Positions 16,987-25,734 of a DNA stretch of 38,424 nucleotides are shown here, piece after piece. A model generated the notes under the pieces. It saw only the letters and a program-made list of their open reading frames with translations. It was not told the origin of the DNA and made no database searches. Positions within the stretch are counted from its first letter, which is position 1; every line of letters starts with the position of its first letter. A program made the translations under genes and the position numbers. Origin of the DNA: JBEKJU01 sp050011095 (GTDB taxonomy: Bacteria > Desulfobacterota > Syntrophorhabdia > Syntrophorhabdales > WCHB1-27); contig JBEKJU010000003.1 of NCBI GenBank assembly GCA_050011095.1, positions 1 to 38,424 of the forward strand, in the 5' to 3' direction.

Positions 16987-18261
16987 TTAAAGTGCTTTCT
17001 GGACAAGCTCTATGAGGTCGTAGACCTCCATCTGTTCCGCGCCGTTGTTCATCGCGTCGATGAAGTTCCGCCTGCACCAGCCGCAAGACGTCGCAATGGC
17101 CTTGGCACCTACCGCCTTAGCCTCTTTCAGTCGCTCGTTCGCTGTCCAGTCGGCGAAATCAGGATACGCCTCCTTCACGCCGCCGCCCGCGCCGCAGCAC
17201 CACGCCGAATCCTTGATCCGGTACATCTCCACAAATTTCAGACCGGGGATGCTTTTGAGTATCTCCCGCGGGATATCGTACACCCCATCGGCGCCGCGTC
17301 TGTATTTCTTTGGAGGATCGTGTATGATCATCTGCCCCAGTACCTTTACTTCTTTTCCCTTCCAGTGCACCCATGGCTCCGCCAGCCTGCCGAGGTGGCA
17401 AGGATCATGGTAGGTAACGGTCAACGGCACCTGCTTCGTAAGCTTGATCGCTCCTTCCTGTATCAGCCGATACAGATATTCCGTGATATGGAGGATCTCA
17501 ACCTCCGGCTTCTTGCCGATCTTGTCATAGAGGACCTTATAGTGCTGGTAGCAGTCGGCGCATGGGGTGACAAGCATCTCCACGCCTGCCGCCTTGAGCG
17601 CTTCCAGGTTATGGTCCGCATACGTCTTCAGCTCGCCTGCAAATCCCATGGAATCGGCCCGGCCGCCACAGCAGACCTCGTCGGTTCCCCAGATGCCCAC
17701 GTCAACACCGGCGTCCATGATCAGTTTCAGCCCGCCCCTGACGACCGGCCACAGTTCTTCGTCAAACGAATACCTGCAGCCTGCGCGGAAGGCAACCTTG
17801 GCCGTTTCCTTGGAGAGATTCTTCACGGCAATGCCGTCGGCCCATTTTCCACGGTCCGCCTTCTTGCCCTGCATCATGTTGTCTTCTTTTTTCAGGCCAT
17901 CGATGACGAGCATATGTTCCGGCAGTATCTGGCCGTCCTCGACGAATTTCATTCTCAGTTCGTGCATGTTTTCCAACGGCTCTATGTCATTGCACGATTT
18001 ACACGAAACATCGCAGCAGCCGTCCATCATGCATCTGTACACGGCGTTCTGAAATTCATCCGAATAATCGATCCTGCCATGCAGAAGTGAATACCCCATA
18101 TTCCACTTGCCGCTTGCCGCATAGGCATGGAAGTTGTATCTGGCCGACGAGGGGCAGCCCTTTATGTAATCAGGATGGCGCTGGTTCTCCCAGGCTACCC
18201 ATTTGCAGTACGAGCATCTTGAGCACCGTTGCATATCATGTTCAAAATCTTTCAATGCCAT
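16987..18261 (-). CDS. CCG-domain Fe-S protein (GlcF/HdrB-like)
   Basis: A 424-residue soluble protein. The N-terminus has two Cys clusters: Cys13, Cys16, Cys19, Cys36 and Cys77, Cys82, Cys83, Cys87, Cys90, enough for two Fe-S clusters. Two CCG domains follow: the first with Cys162, Cys198/199 (CCGG) and Cys234/Cys237, the second with HDPCH (Cys288), CCGAGG (355-356) and SCGWC near the C-terminus. CCG domains hold the special cluster of HdrB. It would pass electrons from the two flanking FAD subunits to Etf or another acceptor. It lies between the FAD genes with TAGGAGGTG before the ATG, so a three-subunit complex is likely. Confidence 0.85.
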   Translation of the reverse strand: MALKDFEHDMQRCSRCSYCKWVAWENQRHPDYIKGCPSSARYNFHAYAASGKWNMGYSLLHGRIDYSDEFQNAVYRCMMDGCCDVSCKSCNDIEPLENMHELRMKFVEDGQILPEHMLVIDGLKKEDNMMQGKKADRGKWADGIAVKNLSKETAKVAFRAGCRYSFDEELWPVVRGGLKLIMDAGVDVGIWGTDEVCCGGRADSMGFAGELKTYADHNLEALKAAGVEMLVTPCADCYQHYKVLYDKIGKKPEVEILHITEYLYRLIQEGAIKLTKQVPLTVTYHDPCHLGRLAEPWVHWKGKEVKVLGQMIIHDPPKKYRRGADGVYDIPREILKSIPGLKFVEMYRIKDSAWCCGAGGGVKEAYPDFADWTANERLKEAKAVGAKAIATSCGWCRRNFIDAMNNGAEQMEVYDLIELVQKAL

Positions 18262-18285
18262 TTCGTCACCTCCTAGTGGTTTCCT

Positions 18286-19749
18286 TTAGAAGCATAGTTG
18301 TCCAGGGTTGAGGACATCTTTCGGGTCGAAGATCTTTTTGACTTTCTTTAGCATGATGGCACTCTCTGTAGCACGGCCATACGCGATCCTCGCCCAGTAT
18401 CCATAGGGCCTGGAAAAGAATGCCCCGAGGTTGGCCAGTTCGCCGGCTCCGTCGGTGACGAGGGATTTCACCTTTTCGATATCAGCAGCCTTCGCCGGGT
18501 CATAGTACATATTAAATTCACAATGGCAGCTCGTACCCTGCACGATGGGCTGTATGTACACACCGACATCGCCGATCGGGTAACGTCTCGCCGTCGCCAT
18601 TGCGGGTAGCGCATTCACGAAGCGCGGGGTTCTATCGAGGGTCGTCAGGAAGAATAGATCGGCGCACCCACCTCTGTCTCTCAGTTTCCAATAGGGCTCG
18701 TCAGATGGACCGGCCAGTATCCTGGACATCTCATCGGCATTTGCCCCCGGGATTGTATCCGCCACTTTCAGGGGACTAGTCTGCTGGACGATGTCACGGA
18801 AATCGCCTTCCATCCATGCCACTTTGTCCTCGGGCAGATCACCGTTCCCCTCGAAACTGACAACCCCGACCCACAGAGGCAGAACCTCCCGGAGTGCTTG
18901 TATCTCATCATAGTTTTTCCCCAGGAGACATGCGAGGTTGAGGCCATTCAGAATGAAAAGGTTGTCGCTCTGTCTGGTCCTCAGTAACTTATAGCTCATC
19001 TCAATCAGCGGTTCTATCGCGTCTGACGGAATCAGTAAAGTCCGGCTGAACTTAGATGCCACACGACATTTCAGGGTCGCCCACGTGATGATCCCTATGG
19101 TTCCCTGGGCCCCGGATATCAATTTGTTCTCGTCAAACTGAGAGAGTCCGAAAGGGGTCATCAAGGAACTGCCTGCCTTTAGCTTTTCCTCCGTGCTCTG
19201 CGGTCCGGCAGCCTCGCCGGTTCTCATCGCATCACCCGTCCCAAAAATGACCTCTGCGCACAGAAATGGATCGGAACTGTCCCAATGGTGGGCCGGCATT
19301 GTCACAGGCTCCCTTTCGAGCATGCTTCCCACAACAGATTTGGAAGCCCTGGGGCTCAATGGCATGTATGCGGACAGGCCATGCTTCGCAAGTTCCGGTT
19401 GCAGTTCCGCAAACGTCAAGCCCGGTTCTACCATTGCCACCCGGTTGCCGGGATCGATGTTTATAATCTTTTTCATCCTGGTCAGGTCGACCATGACTGC
19501 CCCGCCCGCCTTCGGCACGGTACCGCCGTGAAAATGAGGGGCGCCGGAGCTGACCGGCACGAGCGGCGTACCCGTCTCGTTTGCCCACTTCACTATCTCC
19601 TGCACTTCCTGTGTATTCCCTGGTTTGACCACGCACCTTGGCCGCATACGGGCTACAAAGCTCATGTCCCCGGAATACTCCTCCAGGACCTCGGGGCTGT
19701 CCAGAACGTTGTTGCCGCCGACGATCTCGCTTAAATCATCATTTCCCAT
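18286..19749 (-). CDS. FAD-binding (PCMH/VAO-type) oxidoreductase, first copy
   Basis: A 487-residue flavoprotein, first gene of the operon. PCMH FAD domain about residues 33-230 (CVVKPGNTQEVQEIVKWAN, PVSSG, VAMVEPGLTFAELQPELAKHG, GAQGTIGIITWATLK). The C-terminus ends in the typical FDPKDVLNPGQL. It is only distantly similar to the second FAD gene, so the two are different subunits rather than recent copies. Leader from site A is about 160 nt; AAAGGGAGGGA precedes the ATG. Likely a GlcD/GlcE-like dehydrogenase subunit feeding the CCG protein; the substrate is unknown. Confidence 0.8.
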   Translation of the reverse strand: MGNDDLSEIVGGNNVLDSPEVLEEYSGDMSFVARMRPRCVVKPGNTQEVQEIVKWANETGTPLVPVSSGAPHFHGGTVPKAGGAVMVDLTRMKKIINIDPGNRVAMVEPGLTFAELQPELAKHGLSAYMPLSPRASKSVVGSMLEREPVTMPAHHWDSSDPFLCAEVIFGTGDAMRTGEAAGPQSTEEKLKAGSSLMTPFGLSQFDENKLISGAQGTIGIITWATLKCRVASKFSRTLLIPSDAIEPLIEMSYKLLRTRQSDNLFILNGLNLACLLGKNYDEIQALREVLPLWVGVVSFEGNGDLPEDKVAWMEGDFRDIVQQTSPLKVADTIPGANADEMSRILAGPSDEPYWKLRDRGGCADLFFLTTLDRTPRFVNALPAMATARRYPIGDVGVYIQPIVQGTSCHCEFNMYYDPAKAADIEKVKSLVTDGAGELANLGAFFSRPYGYWARIAYGRATESAIMLKKVKKIFDPKDVLNPGQLCF

Positions 19750-19899
19750 AGCTCCCTCCCTTTTTATTGTTTCTTACCCCCGTTTCGGGGAACTGATGAA
19801 CCCCGCTGCCTGCCGCATCGCCTTTGCCTGCAAGACACTTCACGAGACTGTTGTGCAACCGCGAACCACCATCCGCTCGTCCATCACCACGCACATGAT

Positions 19900-19946
19900 G
19901 TTTCCTATTAGTAACCATTTATAGCACTAGTAGGAAAACCTGTCAA
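19900..19946 (-). promoter_or_regulatory. Promoter with shared inverted-repeat operator (site A)
   Basis: On the minus strand TTGACA (19946-19941) and TATAAA (19923-19918) are spaced by 17 bp. TTTCCTACTAGTG fills the spacer, and its inverse partner TACTAATAGGAAAC lies just past the -10. The right arm shares 15 identical bases (TTACTAATAGGAAAC) with site D at the thiolase operon. It drives the FAD/Fe-S/AOR/Etf operon. Confidence 0.8.
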
Positions 19947-20291
19947 GCTTTTCTTTTCGAACATCGGGGTTCGGCGTTTCCTCAATAGAGCCACCAATTG
20001 TTATGATAAACGACACATAATACCTTGAGACGGGAATCTTAGGCAACCGGAGACGGATAGTCAAGTCCCTCGAACATTGGTACCAGTGTTTGCAACTATG
20101 AAACAGGGTATCGCGGCAATAAGCACTATCGGAAATACGAGGCTGCTACGGAGAGTTCGATCAATCGGCTACCGGGGACTGACGCAAACAAGGCCATCGA
20201 CCTCTTCGCGGGCGTGGTTTCACTGTCAGATGGTGGTCGGGGACCGCGAGGCAGAAGCCTCACGGTCCCCGACTATGGGTGGCTCCCGGGG
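19947..20291 (-). other. Intergenic region with a 17-bp hairpin, probable end of thiolase operon
   Basis: There is no gene in this 345-nt stretch. A hairpin at 20236-20273 has a 17-bp stem with one mismatch and an AGAA loop (arms start GTCGGGGACCG and GCCTC). It lies 18 nt past the thiolase stop at 20292 and could end that operon, although no T run follows on the minus strand. The remainder up to site A shows nothing I recognise. Confidence 0.5.
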
Positions 20292-21488
20292 CTAAGCCTC
20301 TTTTTCGTTCCCTACCACCACACAACACCCGATACCGGCACCCGGATTGCCCCCCAGATTATGCGTCAGTCCCAGCCGGGGATTCTTGACCTGCCGCTGA
20401 TCTGCCTTGCCCTGCAACTGTTTATATATCTCGTACATCATTCTCAGGCCGCTGGCCCCCAAAGGATGGCCGAAACACTTCAATCCCCCGTCGGTATTCA
20501 CGGGAAGCTCTCCCCGGAGGGTGAATGTGCCGGCGTCGATATCCTCCCCGGCCCCGCCCCGGCGGCTGAAGCCCAGGTCTTCGTAAATGATCAGCTCGTG
20601 ACATGTAAAGCAGTCATGGACTTCGGCAACACTGATTTCCTTCCGTGGGTCGGTAATGCCCGCCTCCCGGTAGGCGTGCTGCGATGCGAGGACGTTCTCG
20701 TCGATGTGGACGTAGTCGTAATCTTGTCTCATGGATCCCTGGCGCGCGCCCGCGCTGATCCCGAACCCCTTGATGTAAATGGGATCGGCTCTGAAGTTCT
20801 TTGCCATATCCGCCCGGCATACGATTGCACAGGCCGCGCCGTCGCTTACACCGCAGCAATCGAAGAGGCCCAGAGGCCAGGCTACGATGGGTGCCTTGAT
20901 TGCCTGCTCCACGGTAAGGATGTTGTGGAAGTGCGCCTTGGGACTGAGGCTCCCGTTGTAGTGGTTCTTCACGGCGATTTTCGCGAGAAGTTCCTTGCCC
21001 CTATCTCTGTCAATATTGTACTGGTGGAAATAGCGCGTCCCGAGGTAGGCGAAGGAGGCGGGGGCACTATAGCCCGAGCCGACCGATGCGCTCCCGTCGG
21101 GGTTGTCACCGAGGACGGCGGGGCCTTTTACCCCGGTCTGGCCGGAGTCCTTGAGCTTCTCCACGCCGATGGCCAGCGCGATGTCGCAGACGCCCGCGGC
21201 AATGGCGTAGGCCGCTGCCCGAAGTGCCTCCGAGCCCGTGGCGCACATATTCTCCACCCTCGTGATGGGAATGTACTGAAGGCCGAGGGCGGAGAGTGTC
21301 AAGGCGCTCATTCCCGAGAAGACCGTCCCGAGCCACGCCGCTTGTATATCTTTGGGCCCTACACCGGCGTCCTCGAATGCCTCGTAGGCGGCCTCGACGA
21401 GGAGATCTCCCACCCCGAGTTCCCACCGTTCGCCGAACCTCGTGCAGCCCATCCCTATGATCGCGATCTTGTCCTTTATGCTTTCCAT
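20292..21488 (-). CDS. Thiolase family protein with intact active site
   Basis: A 398-residue thiolase of the SCP-2/archaeal type. The nucleophile is Cys82 (VENMCATGSEAL), the His motif GHPLGASG is near residue 345, and the C-terminus has NLGGNPGAGIGCC. It should cleave a 3-oxoacyl-CoA with CoA, giving acetyl-CoA or another acyl-CoA. It starts 10 nt after the HMG-CoA-synthase-like/DUF35 fusion gene. In archaea a thiolase, HMG-CoA synthase and DUF35 protein form one complex that channels the CoA ester; the arrangement here is parallel. It is the last gene of the ligase operon. A lipid-transfer-type aldolase role is less likely because the Cys is kept. Confidence 0.87.
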   Translation of the reverse strand: MESIKDKIAIIGMGCTRFGERWELGVGDLLVEAAYEAFEDAGVGPKDIQAAWLGTVFSGMSALTLSALGLQYIPITRVENMCATGSEALRAAAYAIAAGVCDIALAIGVEKLKDSGQTGVKGPAVLGDNPDGSASVGSGYSAPASFAYLGTRYFHQYNIDRDRGKELLAKIAVKNHYNGSLSPKAHFHNILTVEQAIKAPIVAWPLGLFDCCGVSDGAACAIVCRADMAKNFRADPIYIKGFGISAGARQGSMRQDYDYVHIDENVLASQHAYREAGITDPRKEISVAEVHDCFTCHELIIYEDLGFSRRGGAGEDIDAGTFTLRGELPVNTDGGLKCFGHPLGASGLRMMYEIYKQLQGKADQRQVKNPRLGLTHNLGGNPGAGIGCCVVVGNEKEA

Positions 21489-21498
21489 CGTATCCTCC

Positions 21499-22893
21499 TT
21501 ACTCCATCGGTTTTGCCTTCCAGAAATAGTTGACTATGCCTTTCCCCTGTGAGAGCTTCCGGAAGGTCATCTCCACGGGCATGCCCACCTGCGCCTTCTT
21601 TATGTCATAATCGGTCAGCTCGCAGATCATCCTGCCGCCACCGTCGAAATCGACGATGCCGTTGAGGCCCGGCGGGTTCTTCGTGGGCTGCAATTGATCG
21701 ACCGCGTAGGTGAAAAGCCTGCCTGTTTTGTCGGAGAACTTGTAACTTTCGAAGTCGTCCTTTGATTGGCACGAGACACAGATCCGGACGATCTGGCCGA
21801 GGGGGTGCAGTTGCGGCGTGCCGCATTTCTTGCACTTGAACCCGTATAAGCTCGATACGGTTTTTCTCTGCCTCCATCGCGTCGCGAGGGACGGCTCCGA
21901 CCGCTCGGGCAGGCTCGATGGCTCGACCGGAAGGAGATCGCGCCAGAGAAGGTAGGTGCCATAGTCGATATTGACCTTCCGCGCAAGCCTTTCCTTCATG
22001 GTAAGGCCGGAAATGGGTTTCACGACGCGGAATATGAAGGCGTCGCAACCGTCCCCGTAGCTCGCGAAGAGTATCCTGTCACCCGGTTGCGCCTCTTCCA
22101 GGGCGGAGATAAGCATGATGAGGGTGGCAGGCGTTCCTGTATTGCCGATCGTGCCGTAGAGGGGATCCTGCACGTTCTCGAAGCCCAGAGCCTTCGCCAT
22201 GGAGGCGTGCTGCCGCATGTCGGGGGCGTAGAAGACGATCTTCGAAAAATCGGATGGGGTGCGGGAATAGGTCTTCATGAGACCGGCCACGACCTCCTTC
22301 ATGGCGGGGAAATAACCCATCTCCTCGATGAAGCGTGCCTCCCCCGCCTGGGGGAAAGTATCGTGCTCCGTCCTCCAGAGGTCGGTGAACTCATTGAAAA
22401 TCGAATAGGTCCCCTCGATCTCGGCAAGGACGTCGTTCGATCCTATCATGAGGGCACAGGCGCTGTCCCCGAGGATCGGCTCGAACCTCCCCTTGGGGGC
22501 GCCTACCCGGCAATCGGAGGCGGTCACGAGGGCCGATGACGCGCCGGCCTTCACCGCATCAAGGGCCGATAGGAGGGCCGATGTGCCTGCCCTTAAGCTG
22601 TTCGTGAAATCTGCCGTACGGCATGTCTTGTCGAGGTCGCAGGCAGCTGCCACTATGGAAGCGATCTGCTTCTCTTTGTATGGGGCGGTCGTTGTCGCGC
22701 AAAAGAGTCCTGCGGGCGAGACAGCGCCCTTCATGCATTCGAGGGCGGCGGCCACCGACATGGTGACCGTATCCTCGTCGTAGCCGGCCACTGCCTTCTC
22801 GCCTGTTCCCCTTGCCCGCCACATCCTACCTATCTCTTCACCTGACAGCCTGTACGTTGGGATATAGGCGCCTACTGATGTGATACCTATCAT
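21499..22893 (-). CDS. HMG-CoA-synthase-like protein fused to DUF35 zinc ribbon/OB domain
   Basis: A 464-residue fusion. Residues 1 to about 320 form a FabH/HMG-CoA synthase-like thiolase fold (MIGITSVGAYIPTYRL, GDSACALMIGS, GTIGNTGTPATL). The position of the nucleophilic Cys in HMG-CoA synthase (EACYxGTAAL) is Leu100 in NSLRAGTSAL, so Claisen chemistry by the usual route is not expected. The C-terminal part is a DUF35 unit with a CKKC ... CVSC zinc ribbon and an OB fold. It probably serves as scaffold or substrate-holding partner of the thiolase 10 nt downstream, or has a changed reaction. The start ATG at 22893 has GGGAGG; the longer frame upstream has none. Confidence 0.8.
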   Translation of the reverse strand: MIGITSVGAYIPTYRLSGEEIGRMWRARGTGEKAVAGYDEDTVTMSVAAALECMKGAVSPAGLFCATTTAPYKEKQIASIVAAACDLDKTCRTADFTNSLRAGTSALLSALDAVKAGASSALVTASDCRVGAPKGRFEPILGDSACALMIGSNDVLAEIEGTYSIFNEFTDLWRTEHDTFPQAGEARFIEEMGYFPAMKEVVAGLMKTYSRTPSDFSKIVFYAPDMRQHASMAKALGFENVQDPLYGTIGNTGTPATLIMLISALEEAQPGDRILFASYGDGCDAFIFRVVKPISGLTMKERLARKVNIDYGTYLLWRDLLPVEPSSLPERSEPSLATRWRQRKTVSSLYGFKCKKCGTPQLHPLGQIVRICVSCQSKDDFESYKFSDKTGRLFTYAVDQLQPTKNPPGLNGIVDFDGGGRMICELTDYDIKKAQVGMPVEMTFRKLSQGKGIVNYFWKAKPME

Positions 22894-22990
22894 ATTGTTC
22901 CTCCCTTCAATCGGACGTTCGTAAAGCATCAGGCACCGGGAGGCGGTACAGGTCCTTTCCGGCCTCCCGCCCTGAACCCGCGCCAAATGG

Positions 22991-23848
22991 CTACTTGTTA
23001 TACTCGTACCACCCCGCGCCTGTCTTCCTGCCGAGGCGGCCGGCCTTCACGAGGCTCTTCAGCTCGAGTGAAGATTGCCACTTCAGCTCCTGGGGCAGTT
23101 CCTTCCGGAGGTACTCGTTCACGTTGAAGTTGATGTCGAGACCTGTCAGGTCCATCAGCTCGAAGGGGCCCATGGGGTAATTGAGTCCGAGCTTCGCTGC
23201 CTTGTCGATGTCCTCCTTGGAGGCCACGCCCTGTTCGAGGAGTTTCATCGCCTCGATGAAATGCGGTATCATGAGCCGGTTGACGACAAATGCAGGTACA
23301 TCGACCTTCACCTCCACCGTCTCCTTGCCAAACTTCTTGCTCAGGTCGGAAGTAGCCGCCACTGTCTCGTCGTTCGTCATGTAGCCCCTCACCACTTCCA
23401 CGAGCCTCATGAGGGGCACGGGGTTGAAGAAGTGCATCCCCACCACCTTCTCCGGTCTCCTGGTCGCCTTTGCGATCTCCGTGATCGACATGGACGACGT
23501 ATTCGTCCCGAGAATGACATCCGGCCTCAGGAGACGGTCAAGCTCCGCGAAGATCTCTTTCTTCACCTCCATCACCTCGAAGGCGGCCTCCACGACGAAG
23601 TCGACGTCCTTCAGGTCCTCCATCTTAGTCGTCGTCTTGATCCTCCCCGTGAGGGCGTTCTTGTCCTCCGCCGTCATCTTCCCCTTCTGCACGCTCTTGG
23701 CGAGGAACTTGTCGATATTCTTGAGTGCGCCCTCAAGGAACCTGTCCTCGATATCCCTCATGATGACATTGCAGCCTGCCTGCGCGGCCACCTGCGCGAT
23801 ACCGCTTCCCATAGCACCGGAACCGACTATGCCTATTGTTTTGATCAT
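22991..23848 (-). CDS. 3-hydroxyacyl-CoA dehydrogenase
   Basis: A 285-residue single-function dehydrogenase of the FadB2/Hbd type. Rossmann motif GSGAMGSGIAQVAAQAG (9-25), Ser118 in NTSSMSI, catalytic His139 in GMHFFNPVPLM with Glu151 downstream, and the C-terminal dimer domain (NYPMGPFELMDLTGLD). It oxidises a 3-hydroxyacyl-CoA with NAD, supplying the 3-oxoacyl-CoA for the thiolase in the same operon. The ATG at 23848 follows GAGGGAT; a longer frame starting upstream overlaps the ligase gene and is not real. It sits 59 nt after the ligase. Confidence 0.92.
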   Translation of the reverse strand: MIKTIGIVGSGAMGSGIAQVAAQAGCNVIMRDIEDRFLEGALKNIDKFLAKSVQKGKMTAEDKNALTGRIKTTTKMEDLKDVDFVVEAAFEVMEVKKEIFAELDRLLRPDVILGTNTSSMSITEIAKATRRPEKVVGMHFFNPVPLMRLVEVVRGYMTNDETVAATSDLSKKFGKETVEVKVDVPAFVVNRLMIPHFIEAMKLLEQGVASKEDIDKAAKLGLNYPMGPFELMDLTGLDINFNVNEYLRKELPQELKWQSSLELKSLVKAGRLGRKTGAGWYEYNK

Positions 23849-23907
23849 GATATCCCTCGGCATCATAACTGGAAACTCGCTGTACCTTCTCCTGAATGAG
23901 CTGTCTC

Positions 23908-25503
23908 TTACCTTGTCACCTCCACGCCGGCCTTCTCTCTGTCCCATGTGTTCGGCGTGATGCCTGCCTGTCTGAGCTGGTATTTCTGCACCCGTTCGGT
24001 CGGTGTCTTCGGCAGGGCTTCCATGAACTCCACGTAACGGGGCACCGCGAAGTACGGCATCCGGTCCGCCGCGTACTTTGTCAAATCCTCGGGGGTAAGG
24101 GCTGTGCCGGGCTTTAGGACAACGCATATCTTTACCTCATCCTCGGCAAGCTCGGACTTGACCGCGACTGCCGCCGACTCGAGGACAGATGGGTGCGAGT
24201 TGATCGCCCGCTCCACCTCGAAGGAGGAGATATTCTCACCCCGCCTCCTCAAGGAGTCCTTCTTCCTGTCGACGAAATAGAAGTTCCCATCCTCGTCTTT
24301 TTTGGCCAAATCACCGGTATGGAACCAGAGGTTCCCAAAGACCTCCAGCGTTTTCTCGGGCATGTTGTAATACTCCGACATCATCACGTACGGCGCTTTC
24401 GGTCGGAACACGATCTCTCCGACTTCTCCTGTGGGCACTTCGTTGTCATCGTCGTCAAACAACTTTAGCTCGTATATATCCATTGGTTTCCCGCAAGAGC
24501 CGCGTGGCCTGTCATCCGACTTGACGTGAATGCATATGCCTATCTCCGTCATGCCGAAACCTTCCAGACACTTGATTCCGAATCTCTTTTCCACATGCTC
24601 CATCACGGCCGGGGGACACCCTGCCCCCAGAGCGATACGGGCGGGGTTGTCGATGTCGTTCGGTTTTTCGGGCTGCTTTGCCAGAATCGGAATGACGGCG
24701 CCCAGATAGTTGAATTGGGTTGCTCCGTAGTACCGCACTTCGTCCCAAAAGCGGGATGCACTGAATTTATCGAGAAGAACCATCTCCGCCTCGCCCACCC
24801 ATGCGGTAAGGGTGGTAAGGACCTGACCGTTAAAGTGGTAGAGGGGCATGAATGTCAGGTAGATGTCTTCTTTTCTATGATCCCGGTAATCGAGCATCTT
24901 CTCTGCGACGACTATCCAGTAATTGTGAGAGCCGAGGCCACCCTTCGAAAGGCCCGTTGTTCCGGAGGTATAGATGATGCTGATAGGGTCGCGCGGCTCG
25001 ACGGCGGCGTTTACGGGGGCTTCGGAGCTATTGAAGAAGTCCTCAAAGCTGTTAGTCGGTATCTTTAACCCATGCGCTTTCCCGTTCTTGGGCGTCCCCC
25101 AGACTATTACCTTTTCCACCTTCTTGATTTGGTCCTCGATCAATTTGAGGCGATCCAGGTATTCATGAGCGATCACTATCATCCGTGAATCGGACTGGTC
25201 CACCAGGTGGCGCAAGAACTCGCCCTTATAGGAGGTATTGATCGGCACCTCTACGCCCCCGATTTTCGCTAGACCAAACCAGAGATGGATGTAGTCTGGA
25301 CAGTTGGGGAGCATTATGCTTACTTTATCTCCCTTGGCGATGCCAAGACCTTTGAATCCGTTGGCACATCGATTCGATAGGCGGTCCATCTCGTCGTATG
25401 TGAATGACTGGTCCTTGAAGCGGAGAAACCTCTTGTCTCCTAGCCTTTTTGCGCGTTCTTCGATCAGTTCTCCCAGTACACGGGGCGTACGTACTCCTTC
25501 CAT
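23908..25503 (-). CDS. Acyl-CoA ligase (AMP-forming), CaiC-like
   Basis: A 531-residue ANL-superfamily ligase. The ATP loop reads YTSGTTGLSKGG (usual Pro before Lys is Ser), followed by GFGMTEIG, WFHTGDLAKKD, DRKKDSLRRRGENIS and a C-terminal catalytic Lys in TERVQKYQL. The closest family from memory is crotonobetaine/carnitine-CoA ligase-like enzymes, which activate short, often substituted acids. It should make the CoA ester that enters the pathway. The start at 25503 is fixed by GAGGAGGT six bases upstream. It is the first gene after site B, with a leader of about 64 nt, followed by the 3-hydroxyacyl-CoA dehydrogenase, HMG-CoA-synthase-like and thiolase genes. Confidence 0.87.
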   Translation of the reverse strand: MEGVRTPRVLGELIEERAKRLGDKRFLRFKDQSFTYDEMDRLSNRCANGFKGLGIAKGDKVSIMLPNCPDYIHLWFGLAKIGGVEVPINTSYKGEFLRHLVDQSDSRMIVIAHEYLDRLKLIEDQIKKVEKVIVWGTPKNGKAHGLKIPTNSFEDFFNSSEAPVNAAVEPRDPISIIYTSGTTGLSKGGLGSHNYWIVVAEKMLDYRDHRKEDIYLTFMPLYHFNGQVLTTLTAWVGEAEMVLLDKFSASRFWDEVRYYGATQFNYLGAVIPILAKQPEKPNDIDNPARIALGAGCPPAVMEHVEKRFGIKCLEGFGMTEIGICIHVKSDDRPRGSCGKPMDIYELKLFDDDDNEVPTGEVGEIVFRPKAPYVMMSEYYNMPEKTLEVFGNLWFHTGDLAKKDEDGNFYFVDRKKDSLRRRGENISSFEVERAINSHPSVLESAAVAVKSELAEDEVKICVVLKPGTALTPEDLTKYAADRMPYFAVPRYVEFMEALPKTPTERVQKYQLRQAGITPNTWDREKAGVEVTR

Positions 25504-25555
25504 TGCGGACCTCCTCTGTAGAATGACGTTCATAACATCCCGTCTATACCCTCTA

Positions 25556-25602
25556 GGTTTCCTATAAGTGAACTTATAACACTTATCAGAAAATATTGTC
25601 AA
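25556..25602 (-). promoter_or_regulatory. Promoter with shared inverted-repeat operator (site B)
   Basis: On the minus strand TTGACA (25602-25597) is followed, after 17 bp, by TTATAA (25579-25574); a -10 of TATAAG with 18 bp is equally possible. TTTCTGATAAGTG in the spacer and CACTTATAGGAAACC past the -10 form an inverted repeat with 9 bp between 13-bp arms, the most symmetric of the four sites. It drives the ligase operon. Confidence 0.8.
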
Positions 25603-25734
25603 GACTTTACTGGTGCGTTAGTCGAGCGGGTAATTGATGTAATATGTTATGATTACGCACGGTACTTGAGCATCATGCCATGCGGGTCTGTGTATTCTTA
25701 TAAGAAACTACTGTTGCCCATTGCTGAAACAGGC

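Noticed and set aside
15367..19749. FAD oxidoreductases as p-cresol methylhydroxylase or vanillyl-alcohol oxidase
   Set aside because: The PCMH fold alone cannot tell; no cytochrome c subunit is present and the CCG Fe-S neighbour fits the glycolate/lactate dehydrogenase type better.
20214..21533. Long plus-strand open frame opposite the thiolase
   Set aside because: It is the antisense shadow of a clearly conserved thiolase and has no family features or binding site.
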